DNA of 64,000 nt from JABDLO01 sp035327565 (GCA_035327565.1 DAOLDB010000006.1:39443-103442); one strand, 5' to 3'. Positions 17,355 to 26,441 are shown, counted from the stretch's first letter. The notes: generated from the letters alone by a model not told the origin. Program-made: numbers and translations.

Positions 17355-18086
17355 ATGAATAGGGAAAATGCTACTGAAAAAGATAAACATCTGAGAAATA
17401 AGGCCACTATATTATATGTAGAAGATGATGAAACCCTTAGTTACCTTACCCGTGACAATCTGGAGGAGGCCGGTTTTGAAGTCCTGCATTGTCCGGATGG
17501 GCGGGAAGCCTTGTCATTATATAAAAAGAAAGCATTTGATTTATGTATCCTGGATGTCATGCTGCCCAAAGTGGATGGTTTTGAAGTAGCCTCTCAAATC
17601 AGGAAATCCAACCCACATATACCGATTATCTTCCTTACGGCAAAATCCATGCAGGAGGATAAACTCAATGGACTTGTCCTGGGTGGGGATGATTACATTA
17701 CCAAACCATTTGACATTGAGGAGTTATTATTGAAGGTGGAGATTTTTCTTAAAAGGAAATTTATAATTCAGGCTTCCGAACCTTTCCTGTTTATTGGAAA
17801 ATACAAACTTGATAAAGCTAATCTTAAGCTCTATTATAATGACGAATGGGTTAAAAATATGACTGAAAAGGAATCGGATCTATTGGAATTGCTTATTAAA
17901 AATCAAAATACTACCTTGAAGAGAGCGGAAATTTTACATAGAATCTGGGGGCAGGATGATTATTTTCTGGGAAGAAGTATGGACGTGTTTATAAGCAGAC
18001 TACGTAAATGTTTATCAAAAGATCCGGCCATACAATTGGAAAATGTTCATGGAGTAGGTTTTAGACTTATTGTCAATGAGAGATGA
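17355..18086 (+). CDS. OmpR-family response regulator (RprY-like)
   Basis: A 243-residue regulator. The receiver domain (about 16-130) has the acidic pair in 'YVEDDET', phospho-acceptor Asp67 in 'CILDVMLP', the Thr of 'FLTAKS' and the Lys of 'YITKPF'. The C-terminal winged-helix DNA-binding domain (about 145-240) has 'LTEKE'-like 'MTEKESDLLELLI', 'IWGQDDYFLGRSMDVFISRLRKCL' and 'VHGVGFRLIV'. The ATG at 17355 is preferred to an in-frame TTG at 17349. It is co-transcribed with the kinase, which it presumably receives phosphate from. The target genes are unknown. Confidence 0.92.
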   Translation: MNRENATEKDKHLRNKATILYVEDDETLSYLTRDNLEEAGFEVLHCPDGREALSLYKKKAFDLCILDVMLPKVDGFEVASQIRKSNPHIPIIFLTAKSMQEDKLNGLVLGGDDYITKPFDIEELLLKVEIFLKRKFIIQASEPFLFIGKYKLDKANLKLYYNDEWVKNMTEKESDLLELLIKNQNTTLKRAEILHRIWGQDDYFLGRSMDVFISRLRKCLSKDPAIQLENVHGVGFRLIVNER

Positions 18087-18215
18087 GTACATTATGAAGT
18101 CCTTGGTTATTGCATACAATGCCCTATATAAAAAGATTATTTTAAAAAGGAATGTACCTGTGCAGCGGAAGCAGGTGTTATATTTACACTCCTAAACTTA
18201 AAATTTGATCGATAA

Positions 18216-19160
18216 ATGAGAAAAACTATACTTGCAGTATTTATTGGTGTATTTTTTTCCTTAGCATTTGTCTTCATTTTATTGGCAGACCGGGATATTG
18301 GTCTTGAATCTTTAATACAAAAATATGCCACTCCTCCTTCTGAGTTTATCAGGATATTGGATATGGACGTGCACTACCGTAAACAAGGGTATGGGGACAG
18401 GCATTTGGTTTTGATTCATGGAACCGGTGCTTCCCTGCATACCTGGGAAGGTTGGGTTGAGCAGTTGCAAAATGAATTCATAATCCATAGTTTTGATCTC
18501 CCCGCTTTTGGTCTTACAGGTCCATCGAAAGATCGGGATTATTCAATGAAGGCTTATGTGAATTTTTTGGACCAACTGATATCACAGGCTGGAATACATG
18601 CTTTTGCATTGGCTGGAAATTCTTTGGGGGGTCAGATCGCTTGGGAATATACTTTGCAGCATCCGGAAAAAGTTACCCATCTGGTTTTGATCGATGCGGC
18701 TGGATATCCAAAAACCGGTAAAGGAGGGTCTGTTTTCAGATGGGCAAAAATGCCGGTAGTGAAAACTTTGCTGAAATACATTACTCCCCGTTCTGTAGTT
18801 GAGAAAAACCTGAAGGAAGTATATGCCAATCAGGATAAAGTGTCAGAGGATTTAGTTGAACGTTACCATGATCTGGCATTGCGTAAAGGAAACCGTCAGG
18901 CTTTGATCGATAGAATTCAAACTCCGCATCAGGACAATACCCATCAATTGAGTCAAATCAGCTGTCCCACCCTCATCATATGGGGTGCTCAGGATTTTTG
19001 GATCCCCCTGGAGAATGCCAAAAAGTTTGAAAACGATATTCCTGACGCTAAAGTCATCATTTATCCTGACCTGGGACATGTCCCTATGGAAGAAAACCCT
19101 GAACTCACCGCACAGGACGTTAAATACTTTTTACTTGGCACAAAAGAAGTGACTATTTAA
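18216..19160 (+). CDS. Alpha/beta hydrolase, N-terminally anchored or exported
   Basis: A 314-residue alpha/beta-hydrolase. An N-terminal hydrophobic segment (about 5-24) may be a signal anchor or uncleaved signal peptide. The catalytic set is complete: oxyanion region 'LIHGTGASLHTWEGW', nucleophile elbow 'LAGNSLGGQIAW' (Ser near 136), acid in 'IIWGAQDFWIP' (Asp near 255) and the final His in 'DLGHVPMEE' (about 288). The nearest named groups are C-C bond hydrolases and epoxide or ester hydrolases; the family name does not fix the substrate. It is separated by 130 bases from the response regulator, so co-transcription is uncertain. Confidence 0.85.
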   Translation: MRKTILAVFIGVFFSLAFVFILLADRDIGLESLIQKYATPPSEFIRILDMDVHYRKQGYGDRHLVLIHGTGASLHTWEGWVEQLQNEFIIHSFDLPAFGLTGPSKDRDYSMKAYVNFLDQLISQAGIHAFALAGNSLGGQIAWEYTLQHPEKVTHLVLIDAAGYPKTGKGGSVFRWAKMPVVKTLLKYITPRSVVEKNLKEVYANQDKVSEDLVERYHDLALRKGNRQALIDRIQTPHQDNTHQLSQISCPTLIIWGAQDFWIPLENAKKFENDIPDAKVIIYPDLGHVPMEENPELTAQDVKYFLLGTKEVTI

Positions 19161-19433
19161 AATGCAGGATATCAGATAGTTGTGAAGGATCACTAATCAA
19201 TTCCATTTTGCTGTGGGGATAACCAAAATAATAGCTATGGATAAGCCATATAGTTTTCATTGAAGCATTAACAGATTCGCCTGATTAGGAGTACTGGATC
19301 TATTGATCATGACATGAAGTTGTAAGGAGCATTAAAAAAAATGAATTGACCCGTCAAATTATTCCTGGAACATATTTCAAAATGGAGGGTGAATTGATTT
19401 ACTTTGCCACCTCAAATATGAAATGAATAAAGC

Positions 19434-20384
19434 ATGGCAAAAATATTAATCAATGATGGTATAGCCCCAGAAGGGCAGCGAATGTTGGAAGCAGCCGGTA
19501 TTGAAGTAGATAATTTTAAAATTCCCCAGAATGAACTTCCTTCCCGTCTGCCGGCATATCATGGCATCTGTGTACGAAGCGCTACTCAGGTAAGGAAAGA
19601 ATTGATCAGTCTCTGTCCACAGTTGAGAGTCATTGGGCGAGGAGGAGTAGGTTTGGATAATATTGATGTAGAGTTTGCTCAAGGCAGAAAAATCAAAGTT
19701 GTAAATACGCCTGCTGCTTCATCAAGATCAGTTGCTGAACTATCCATGGCGCATATGTTGTCTCTGTCCCGATTTCTTAATCAGTCCAACAGGGAGATGC
19801 CGGTCAGGGGATCGGATGAATTTGAAAAATTGAAGAAAAATTATACCCAGGGTATAGAGCTGGAAGGTAAAAAGCTGGGCATCATTGGATTTGGCCAGAT
19901 CGGTAGAGAAATGGCCAGTGTTGCTTTAGGAATGGGTATGCAGATATTGCCGGTTGACCCCTACGTAGATGAGGCTACTATTAAAATGGGAAGTGGAATG
20001 TATTCTACTTTTTTTTCGATCAAAACGGTAGCTTTTGAGAAAATGCTGGAAGAATCCGACTTTATTTCTCTTCATATCCCTTATATCGGCAAACCCATTT
20101 TAGGGGAAAAGGAGTTTGGAAGAATGAAAAAGGGTGTTATTATCGTCAATTGTTCACGTGGAGGTACGGTGGATGAAGCTGCGCTGCTCCATTTTCTCAA
20201 TAATGAAACTATTGCAGCCTGTGGTCTCGATGTATTTGAAAATGAACCCCACCCGGATCCCCGTTTGCTTTCACATGCGAGAATTTCTCTATCTCCGCAT
20301 ATCGGGGCTTCTACTCGCGAAGCTCAGCTAAAAGTCAGCACGGAATTGGCAGTAAAAGTGATCGAAGCACTCAAAGGATTTTAG
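19434..20384 (+). CDS. D-3-phosphoglycerate dehydrogenase-type 2-hydroxyacid dehydrogenase
   Basis: A 316-residue NAD-dependent D-isomer-specific 2-hydroxyacid dehydrogenase. It has 'VRSATQVRKELI' and 'VIGRGGVGLDNID' in the substrate domain, the Rossmann motif 'LGIIGFGQIGREMA' (about 145-158), 'NCSRGGTVDEAAL' with the catalytic Arg region, a Glu in 'DVFENEP', and the catalytic His in 'LSPHIGAST'. 'GGVGLDNID' and 'PHIGAST' are typical of short SerA enzymes without an ACT domain, which oxidise 3-phosphoglycerate at the start of serine synthesis. No serC or serB is adjacent, so related 2-hydroxyacids cannot be ruled out. Confidence 0.87.
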   Translation: MAKILINDGIAPEGQRMLEAAGIEVDNFKIPQNELPSRLPAYHGICVRSATQVRKELISLCPQLRVIGRGGVGLDNIDVEFAQGRKIKVVNTPAASSRSVAELSMAHMLSLSRFLNQSNREMPVRGSDEFEKLKKNYTQGIELEGKKLGIIGFGQIGREMASVALGMGMQILPVDPYVDEATIKMGSGMYSTFFSIKTVAFEKMLEESDFISLHIPYIGKPILGEKEFGRMKKGVIIVNCSRGGTVDEAALLHFLNNETIAACGLDVFENEPHPDPRLLSHARISLSPHIGASTREAQLKVSTELAVKVIEALKGF

Positions 20385-20455
20385 GAGGGAAGTAAATTCC
20401 TTTGTTTTCTGTGGTTTCACCTTTAGTTTGATGTATACTTCACTGAAATAAAGGT

Positions 20456-20998
20456 CTAATAAAGAACTTCCACATCAAATGCAATGATGGTATTAGCAGG
20501 TACTACGCCGGACGGGTGTCCTTGTTCACCATATCCTAATCTTGAAGGAACGATGATGGTGCCTTTTGATTTGGACTGAAAGTGAAGCAGGGCATCATTC
20601 CACCCGGCAATCATTTGACCTATCTGAAATTTGAGCGGTTGATTTCTTCGGTAACTGGAATCAAATTCTCTGCCGTCAAGAAAATAACCCCTGTAGTGCA
20701 CAGAAACGCTTTCGCCATTTCTTAAAGTAGGGCCAATTCCGGGCTCTTTGATATAATAATAAGTTCCCAACGCGGTTCTTTGCAAAGCTAAGTTGTTATC
20801 CATCCCGAATTCAATGATTTCATTTTGTTGTTTTTCTTCAGTATTTTGAGGATTGCTGTAATATCCTTCAACCAAATCAATGAATGCAGGATCCTTGGCT
20901 TTTTTTGATTTTCTGGGATCTTTGCCGCTTCCTGAACATCCTAAAAGAACAAGTGCTGCCAAAACCAATGGGATATAATAAAAAGGGTATCTCTTCAT
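20456..20998 (-). CDS. FKBP-type peptidyl-prolyl isomerase lipoprotein
   Basis: A 180-residue protein with lipoprotein signal and lipobox 'LVLLGCSG' (Cys21). A linker rich in Lys and Gln is followed by an FKBP domain (about 90-180): 'VSVHYRGYFLDGREFDSSY', 'KFQIGQMIAGWNDALLHFQSKSKGTIIVPSRLGYGEQG' and 'VPANTIIAFDVEVL'. The catalytic pocket residues (Tyr, Phe, Asp, Trp, Tyr) are present. Such exported FKBPs help fold cell-envelope proteins. The gliding-motility lipoprotein GldI is of this type, but I cannot assign GldI specifically. A good -7 box lies 103 bases upstream of the start. Confidence 0.87.
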   Translation of the reverse strand: MKRYPFYYIPLVLAALVLLGCSGSGKDPRKSKKAKDPAFIDLVEGYYSNPQNTEEKQQNEIIEFGMDNNLALQRTALGTYYYIKEPGIGPTLRNGESVSVHYRGYFLDGREFDSSYRRNQPLKFQIGQMIAGWNDALLHFQSKSKGTIIVPSRLGYGEQGHPSGVVPANTIIAFDVEVLY

Positions 20999-21100
20999 AA
21001 AACTTCTTTTCTCAATGATATAATAAAGTTTTCAATCTTCAGGTTTTTTATTGCAGGTATTTTATTTCAAGAGTCCTCATACTATAATTTATACTTATTG

Positions 21101-21108
21101 CAAAGGTA
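21101..21108 (-). promoter_or_regulatory. Candidate -7 box for the FKBP lipoprotein gene
   Basis: The minus strand reads TACCTTTG, an exact TAnnTTTG match, predicting a leader of roughly 95 bases. No convincing TTTG at -33 is present. Confidence 0.35.
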
Positions 21109-21189
21109 TTTTATTTAAAAATATATTATAACTTGGAACTAAAGGATCTTGTGAGGGATTAATACTATTAATTTTAAAAAAGTTAAATC

Positions 21190-21501
21190 ATGACAAAAAC
21201 TAGTTTTCAAGATATTATCAACAGTGATATTCCGGTTTTGATCGATTTTTATGCCGATTGGTGTGGCCCCTGCAGAATGGTAACCCCTATACTCAATGAA
21301 ATTAAAAATGAACTGGGTGAACAGGTCAAAATCGTGAAAATCGATGTAGATAGAAATCAGGCTATAGCTCAAAAACTGGATGTGCGTTCAATACCTACAC
21401 TAATGATTTATCAGCATGGTGAGCTGAAATGGAGAGTAGCCGGAGTGCAGTCAAAAAGTGTCATTGTAAACCAGTTGCAATCATTAATGACTGAGGCTTA
21501 A
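21190..21501 (+). CDS. trxA: Thioredoxin
   Basis: A 103-residue protein covering the entire thioredoxin fold, with the active site 'WCGPC' at residues 24-28, 'KIDVDRNQAIAQKLDVRSIPTLMIY' containing the cis-Pro (about 70), and 'GVQSKSVIVNQL' at the end. It is a cytosolic dithiol reductant that recycles ribonucleotide reductase, peroxiredoxins and other disulfide enzymes through thioredoxin reductase. It is transcribed alone. Its stop codon overlaps the stop of the convergent paaI gene by three bases (21498-21501), so transcripts from the two strands may interfere. Confidence 0.95.
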   Translation: MTKTSFQDIINSDIPVLIDFYADWCGPCRMVTPILNEIKNELGEQVKIVKIDVDRNQAIAQKLDVRSIPTLMIYQHGELKWRVAGVQSKSVIVNQLQSLMTEA

Positions 21502-21935
21502 ACGGGATTTTCTTCCCAGTTTTTGCCGGAATGAAAGACTGTTCCTTTGAATATCGCAACCCGATTGCTGCTTTCATTACTTATTTCTACATGAAAGGTT
21601 GATATATTCTTACCTTCCTTCCAGAGCGTGGTTTCGGCAGTGAGTATATTCCCTGCAACTACTTTCTGCAAATGGGAAATGGATGTTTCAATACTGAGTG
21701 CATATTTGCCCAATGAATTGGAGGCAAAAGCCAGCGCACTATCGGCCAATGAATAGGTAATGCCTCCATGGGCTACTTTAAAGCCATTCAACATCTCTTC
21801 ACGCACAAGCATGCTTAACCTGCAGTATCCAGGATTAACCTCAAGAATTTGTATGCCTAACCATTGGGAAAACCAATCATTGGCCATCATTTTATCATGA
21901 ACAATACGGGAAGCAGAAGATTTTGATGTGTTCAT
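21498..21935 (-). CDS. paaI: Phenylacetate-pathway acyl-CoA thioesterase PaaI
   Basis: A 145-residue hot-dog-fold thioesterase with 'GFKVAHGGITYSLADSALAFASNS' (about 50-73), the conserved His-Gly-Gly and Asp of PaaI. PaaI hydrolyses ring-hydroxylated phenylacetyl-CoA and related thioesters, which rescues CoA when the pathway stalls. It is the last gene of the paa operon, two bases after paaH. The first ATG gives 145 residues, typical of the family. The 3' end overlaps that of trxA on the other strand. Confidence 0.88.
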   Translation of the reverse strand: MNTSKSSASRIVHDKMMANDWFSQWLGIQILEVNPGYCRLSMLVREEMLNGFKVAHGGITYSLADSALAFASNSLGKYALSIETSISHLQKVVAGNILTAETTLWKEGKNISTFHVEISNESSNRVAIFKGTVFHSGKNWEENPV

Positions 21936-21937
21936 AT

Positions 21938-23077
21938 TTATATTTTATTTCTTAGCCAGGGACTTACCCTATATCTCTCTTCTTTGTAGAAATCATACAA
22001 TTGGTTCAATGTATCCACAATAGTTTGATATCCTGCCTCCTTGCCCCATTGAATGAGTCCCATGGGATAGTTAACGCCAAGTGACATTGCTTTATCTGCA
22101 TCCTTTTCAGAGCATATTCCCCTATACACAGTATCAGCGGCCTCATTGACAAGCATTGCCAAAACCCTGTTGGCTATTCGGGTTTGTAATTCAAGGGCAG
22201 GTGGATATAGTTGAGGGGCTGAGGGGTTGCTGTAGTCATAAAATCCCTTCCCTGATTTTCTTCCCAGGTAGCCGGCTTCGACCAATTTCTTCTGGATCAG
22301 GCTGGGGGTATAGCGAGTATCGCAATAGAAAGATTTCCAGACTGTTTCAGTGACTTTATAATTGACATCATTCCCAATGAGGTCCATCAAAGTAAAAGGG
22401 CCCATTCTGAATCCTAATTTTTCAGTCATTACCCAATCAATTTCATGGGGTGTGGCTAATCGCTCCTCCATTATTCTCAAAGATTCACTATAAAAAGGGC
22501 GGGCGATTTTGTTGACAATAAAACCGGGGGTATCTTTGGCTATAACGATTTCTTTCCCCCATGTTTCCATGATCTCAATGGATTGTTTTAAAATATTTTC
22601 ATCAGTCTGATAGGCAGGAATTATTTCAACCAATGGCATCACCGGGGCGGGATTAAAAAAATGAAGACCTATGAAACGTTCAGGATATTCTAAAGAGGCT
22701 GCTAATTTTGTAATGGAAAATGAGGAAGTATTGGAAGCTACCAAGGCATTTTGATTTACTAATTTTTCAATGGATTGGAACAGCTGGGATTTGATTTCCT
22801 CATTTTCTATTATGGCCTCAATGATCAAAGACGAATTTTTTACTTCATTCAAAAAGGAAATAAAAGAAATTCTGTTACTAACTTCAAGTGCTGTGGATTT
22901 ACTCCATTTTCCTTTTTCTACCTTTTTGTTCAATGTTTGAAAAAGATGAATTTTCGCGCGTTCCAAAGCATTTTTGTCAGTATCATAAAGCAATACACCC
23001 CATCCGGCTGTAGCAGCCACCTGTGCTATCCCGGTACCCATGGCTCCTGCGCCGATGATGCTGACTTGCTGATTCAT
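21938..23077 (-). CDS. paaH: 3-hydroxyacyl-CoA dehydrogenase PaaH
   Basis: A 379-residue NAD-dependent dehydrogenase. The Rossmann motif 'SIIGAGAMGTGIAQVAATAGW' lies at the N-terminus, the catalytic His in 'GLHFFNPAPVMPLVEII' (about 140-156) and 'KDTPGFIVNKIARPFYSESLRI' (about 182-203) begins the C-terminal dimer domain, with a second partial copy after 'NRVLAMLVNEAADTVY'. In the phenylacetate pathway it oxidises (3S)-3-hydroxyadipyl-CoA to 3-oxoadipyl-CoA. It is shorter than the E. coli enzyme (about 475 residues) because the second C-terminal repeat is incomplete. The start overlaps the paaG stop by four bases. Confidence 0.9.
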   Translation of the reverse strand: MNQQVSIIGAGAMGTGIAQVAATAGWGVLLYDTDKNALERAKIHLFQTLNKKVEKGKWSKSTALEVSNRISFISFLNEVKNSSLIIEAIIENEEIKSQLFQSIEKLVNQNALVASNTSSFSITKLAASLEYPERFIGLHFFNPAPVMPLVEIIPAYQTDENILKQSIEIMETWGKEIVIAKDTPGFIVNKIARPFYSESLRIMEERLATPHEIDWVMTEKLGFRMGPFTLMDLIGNDVNYKVTETVWKSFYCDTRYTPSLIQKKLVEAGYLGRKSGKGFYDYSNPSAPQLYPPALELQTRIANRVLAMLVNEAADTVYRGICSEKDADKAMSLGVNYPMGLIQWGKEAGYQTIVDTLNQLYDFYKEERYRVSPWLRNKI

Positions 23078-23850
23078 TTTCCTTTGAAGATGGGTTTTCT
23101 TTTCTCAAGGAATGATTGTACTCCTTCATGATAATCGTAAGTGGTACCGGCCAAACTTTGCAATTGATCTTCCAGGTTTAGTTGTTGCTGAAGCGAATTG
23201 ACAGCACTATGATTGAGTGCTCTTTTGGTATATGCCAGCCCCAGGGTGGGCATTTGACTTAATTTAGAGGTAAGTTGATGGACGGCTTGTTGAAAGATCT
23301 CGTCCGGAAAGCACTTATAGATCATGCCCATTCTTTCGGCTTCCAAGGCAGGAACTTTTTCTGCCAGCATCATCAGGGCACTGGCTTTTTGCCATCCGAT
23401 GAGCCTGGGAAGAGTATATGTTCCTCCACTATCCGGGATCAGACCAATGTTACTGAAAGCCTGCATAAATGATGCGGAATATGTGGCAATGACAACATCG
23501 CAGGCCAATGCAATATTAGCTCCCGCCCCGGCAGCTACCCCATTAACTGCTCCGATGACCGGTTTTTCAATGGAGCGAATGGCCATAATAATGGGATTGT
23601 AATTTTCTCTGACTATAGAATCTATTGATGGACCCTTTGGGTCCACCACTTCTCCCAGATCCTGTCCGGCGCAAAATGCACGCCCTTTTCCCGTAAGTAC
23701 TATGCATCGGATGTCTTCATCATGGGCGCACTTTTCTAAAGCCATTTGCAAGGCCTGCGCCAGTTCCGTGTTAATGCTGTTATATTTATCCGGGCGATTG
23801 AGGGTCAGAGTTGCAGTACCTTTAACCTTGTGTATGATTAATGTTTCCAT
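23074..23850 (-). CDS. paaG: Ring-1,2-epoxyphenylacetyl-CoA isomerase PaaG
   Basis: A 258-residue crotonase-fold enzyme. It matches PaaG closely: 'RAFCAGQDLGEVVDPKGP', 'YNPIIMAIRSIEKPVIGAVNGVAAGAGANIAL', 'FMQAFSNIGLIPDSGGTYTLPRLIG' (with the catalytic Asp in 'PDSGGT' where hydratases carry Glu) and the C-terminal 'DYHEGVQSFLEKRKPIFKGK'. PaaG converts ring-1,2-epoxyphenylacetyl-CoA to the oxepin form and also shifts a double bond later in the pathway. This is the only crotonase in the operon; a separate PaaF hydratase is not present in the window. Confidence 0.92.
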   Translation of the reverse strand: METLIIHKVKGTATLTLNRPDKYNSINTELAQALQMALEKCAHDEDIRCIVLTGKGRAFCAGQDLGEVVDPKGPSIDSIVRENYNPIIMAIRSIEKPVIGAVNGVAAGAGANIALACDVVIATYSASFMQAFSNIGLIPDSGGTYTLPRLIGWQKASALMMLAEKVPALEAERMGMIYKCFPDEIFQQAVHQLTSKLSQMPTLGLAYTKRALNHSAVNSLQQQLNLEDQLQSLAGTTYDYHEGVQSFLEKRKPIFKGK

Positions 23851-23853
23851 GGT

Positions 23854-24339
23854 TTATATGCATTTAAAATAGTCAAACGGTTCGAGGCAGTCTTTGCAAC
23901 GATACAAAGCTTTGCATGGAGTGGAACCAAAATGGCTGATCAATTCACTGTTTTTGGAATCGCAAAAAGGACATCGAGGGGTAACTCCCCTACCCAAAAT
24001 CGAACTTATACCGGCTGCGGTTCCTTCTGGAGGCGCAATGCCATACTCCTTTAACTTTTTTTTTCCCTCTTCCGTCATCCAGTCGGTTGTCCAGGCTGGG
24101 CTTAATACACTTATGACTTCCACATGAGCATAACCAGCTTCCTGCAAGGCAGCTTTTATATTCACTTCGATCATATCCATTGCCGGGCAACCTGTATATG
24201 TGGGTGTTATGGTAATGGTTAATTGATTTTCAGTCAGACGGATGTCCTTCAATATACCCATATCCTCTATAGTAAGTACAGGTATTTCCGGGTCGGTAAC
24301 TCCGGAAAGTATTTTTTTTATTCTTTGAATGCTATCCAT
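23854..24339 (-). CDS. paaD: Phenylacetyl-CoA epoxygenase accessory protein PaaD
   Basis: A 161-residue protein with an N-terminal MIP18/DUF59 domain ('VTDPEIPVLTIEDMGILKDI', 'ITPTYTGCPAMDMIEVNIKAAL') and a C-terminal four-Cys zinc-ribbon-like end 'CPFCDSKNSELISHFGSTPC' followed by 'YRCKDCLEPFDYFKC'. This two-part structure is specific to PaaD (also called PaaJ in some annotations). DUF59 proteins help assemble metal or Fe-S centres, so PaaD probably matures the diiron centre of PaaA or the 2Fe-2S of PaaE. It follows paaC by 46 bases and precedes paaG by three. Confidence 0.92.
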   Translation of the reverse strand: MDSIQRIKKILSGVTDPEIPVLTIEDMGILKDIRLTENQLTITITPTYTGCPAMDMIEVNIKAALQEAGYAHVEVISVLSPAWTTDWMTEEGKKKLKEYGIAPPEGTAAGISSILGRGVTPRCPFCDSKNSELISHFGSTPCKALYRCKDCLEPFDYFKCI

Positions 24340-24385
24340 TCTGATGCGGGTATATGTTTCTCAAAATTCTGGCAGATTAATATCA

Positions 24386-25147
24386 TTACCATTGTACTCC
24401 CGGATATGTTCTTTGCATATATTGCAAATCAGCAAGAATAAAACCCATATGTTCTGTATGGATGCCTTCTTTTCCTCCTCTGTGCGTATAGTTCATTTCA
24501 GGCAGTTGTAAGGTAGCTTTATTTATGATCATGGTCCGGTAGTTATTCACTTCAGTTTTCAAATTTGTCAGATCCGGCCCTCCTATATTTTCAGTTGCCC
24601 ACAAGTCTGCATTGGTAGCTATGAAGAACTCATCGCTCCAGGGGTAATGGTCATTCAATGCCTTTTGCATTTTGTGATGGCTTTCTACAGTGCCATCCCC
24701 GAGCCGGATCAACCAGTCGGTAGAATAGTCCAAATGGTATTGAACCTCTTTGATTGACTTGGCAGCGATGGCAGCCAGATCTTTATCATTACTTTCCATC
24801 ATCTGTTGCAAAAAATGAAAATGGAAAACATCATACAGAAATTGCCGGGATATGGTATAAGCAAAATCGCGGTTAGGCAATTCCACCAATTGAACATTCA
24901 GGAATTCACGTTCTTTTCGTAGAAACGGATAGTCATCCTCCGATTTATTAATCTCCAATCGGGCGGCATATTGATAGAGATTTCTGGCTTCACCAATCAG
25001 ATCCAGGGCAATATTGGTGATGGCTATGTCCTGTTCCAGTACAGGCCCATGACCGCACCATTCACCCAATCGCTGACCTAAAATCATAGAATTGTCAGCC
25101 CATTGTAATATGTATCTGATCAGGTGGGGGGCAGCTTTTATTATCAT
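24386..25147 (-). CDS. paaC: Phenylacetyl-CoA epoxygenase structural subunit PaaC
   Basis: A 253-residue all-helical ferritin-like subunit. Recognised by 'YILQWADNSMILGQRLGEWCGHGPVLEQDIAITNIALDLIGEARNLY' in the first 60 residues and 'EVQYHLDYSTDWLIRLGDGTVESHHKMQ' near 135. PaaC resembles the catalytic subunit PaaA but lacks an active diiron site, and pairs with PaaA to form the core of the epoxygenase that adds one oxygen atom to the ring of phenylacetyl-CoA. It starts 18 bases after paaB. The C-terminus 'HTEHMGFILADLQYMQRTYPG' is the usual one. Confidence 0.93.
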   Translation of the reverse strand: MIIKAAPHLIRYILQWADNSMILGQRLGEWCGHGPVLEQDIAITNIALDLIGEARNLYQYAARLEINKSEDDYPFLRKEREFLNVQLVELPNRDFAYTISRQFLYDVFHFHFLQQMMESNDKDLAAIAAKSIKEVQYHLDYSTDWLIRLGDGTVESHHKMQKALNDHYPWSDEFFIATNADLWATENIGGPDLTNLKTEVNNYRTMIINKATLQLPEMNYTHRGGKEGIHTEHMGFILADLQYMQRTYPGVQW

Positions 25148-25165
25148 CTTTAGATTTCAGAATTT

Positions 25166-25453
25166 TTATATATGCTTAACCTCATCGGGCAGGTTATAAA
25201 AAGTGGGATGTCGATAGACTTTATCTGTTGCTGGTTCAAATAACATTTCCTGATTATCAGGGTTGGAGGCGGTAATGTATTTTGACTCAACCACCCATAT
25301 GCTTATGCCTTCCATTCTCCGGGTATACACGTCTCTGGCATTGCGAATCGCCATTTCCGCATCAGCCGCATGGAGACTACCTGCATGCTTGTGACTCAAT
25401 CCGTTTCGCGATCGAATAAAAACTTCAAATAAAGGCCAATCCTTTTTTTTCAT
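25166..25453 (-). CDS. paaB: Phenylacetyl-CoA epoxygenase subunit PaaB
   Basis: A 95-residue protein covering the whole PaaB family: 'WPLFEVFIRSRNGLSHKHAGSLHAADAEMAIRNARDVYTRR' followed by 'SIWVVESKYITAS' and 'KVYRHPTFYNLPDEV'. PaaB bridges PaaA-PaaC units in the epoxygenase and is essential for activity, though it carries no cofactor. It is one base away from the paaA stop, so the subunits are produced together. Confidence 0.94.
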   Translation of the reverse strand: MKKKDWPLFEVFIRSRNGLSHKHAGSLHAADAEMAIRNARDVYTRRMEGISIWVVESKYITASNPDNQEMLFEPATDKVYRHPTFYNLPDEVKHI

Positions 25454-25454
25454 T

Positions 25455-26408
25455 TTATGCTACTTTCATTTGATCCGGACTATTTTTCTGTTTTTCTGCA
25501 TATGCCAGAGCAGCGTCTCTCACCCATTGACCCTCCTCATGAGCGTTGATTCTTGCCTGAAGTCTTTCGGCATTGCACGGACCGTATCCGTTCACCACAC
25601 GCCAGAATTCTTCCCAGTCAATGGCCCCAAACTCATAATGTCCGGTATTGTCATTATAGCGCAAATCCGGATCGGGAATGGACAGTCCCAGGATTTCAGC
25701 CTGTGGAACTGTAATATCCACAAAGCGCTGCCTTAATTCATCGTTGGTAAAGCGCTTAATTTTCCATTTCATCGATTGTGCAGAATGCGTTGAATCCGAA
25801 TCGTTCGGACCAAACATCATTAATGATGGCCACCACCAGCGGTTGAGAGCATCCTGAGCCATTTCCTTTTGTTCAGCGCTCCCTCTACATAAAGTAAGCA
25901 TGATCTCATAGCCTTGTCTTTGATGAAATGATTCTTCTTTGCATATCCTCACCATTGCCCTTGCATAGGGGCCAAAAGAGCAACGGCATAGGGGAATCTG
26001 ATTCATAATGGCCGCTCCGTCCACCAACCACCCGATGGTGCCTATATCCGCCCATGTGAGCGTTGGGTAGTTAAAAATGCTAGAATACTTTGCTTTGCCG
26101 GAATGCAACTGATCCAGCAATTCTTCCCTTTCCACCCCAAGTGTTTCACATGCAGCATATAGATATAATCCATGACCGGCTTCATCCTGCACTTTAGCCA
26201 GCAAAGCCAGCTTTCTCCTCAGAGAGGGAGCCCGTGTTATCCAATTGCCTTCAGGAAGCATCCCCACGATCTCAGAATGAGCATGTTGAGAAATTTGGCG
26301 TATTAAGGTCTTTCGGTATGCTTCAGGCATCCAGTCTTTTGGTTCTATTTTTTCATCCAGATCAATTTTAGCCTGGAATCGATCTTCCAAAGAGGTAATT
26401 TTATTCAT
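25455..26408 (-). CDS. paaA: Phenylacetyl-CoA epoxygenase catalytic subunit PaaA
   Basis: A 317-residue diiron oxygenase subunit. The four-helix bundle carries carboxylate and His ligands including 'KVQDEAGHGLYLY' and 'ICKEESFHQRQGYEIML' (ExxH-type pairs). 'GYGPCNAERLQARINAHEEGQWVRDAAL' closes the protein, as in other PaaA. With PaaB, PaaC and the reductase PaaE it forms ring-1,2-epoxyphenylacetyl-CoA. The ATG at 26408 is chosen because it starts the conserved 'SLEDRFQAKIDL' region; an earlier in-frame Met at 26489 would lie inside the leader hairpin region and give an unlikely 27-residue extension. Confidence 0.95.
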   Translation of the reverse strand: MNKITSLEDRFQAKIDLDEKIEPKDWMPEAYRKTLIRQISQHAHSEIVGMLPEGNWITRAPSLRRKLALLAKVQDEAGHGLYLYAACETLGVEREELLDQLHSGKAKYSSIFNYPTLTWADIGTIGWLVDGAAIMNQIPLCRCSFGPYARAMVRICKEESFHQRQGYEIMLTLCRGSAEQKEMAQDALNRWWWPSLMMFGPNDSDSTHSAQSMKWKIKRFTNDELRQRFVDITVPQAEILGLSIPDPDLRYNDNTGHYEFGAIDWEEFWRVVNGYGPCNAERLQARINAHEEGQWVRDAALAYAEKQKNSPDQMKVA

Positions 26409-26441
26409 AGGTGTTGGATTGAAAATAAGTACAATGATTGT

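Noticed and set aside
18156..18176. Hairpin 'acctg...caggt' after the response regulator gene
   Set aside because: Only a five-pair stem, with no T run; too weak to call a terminator.
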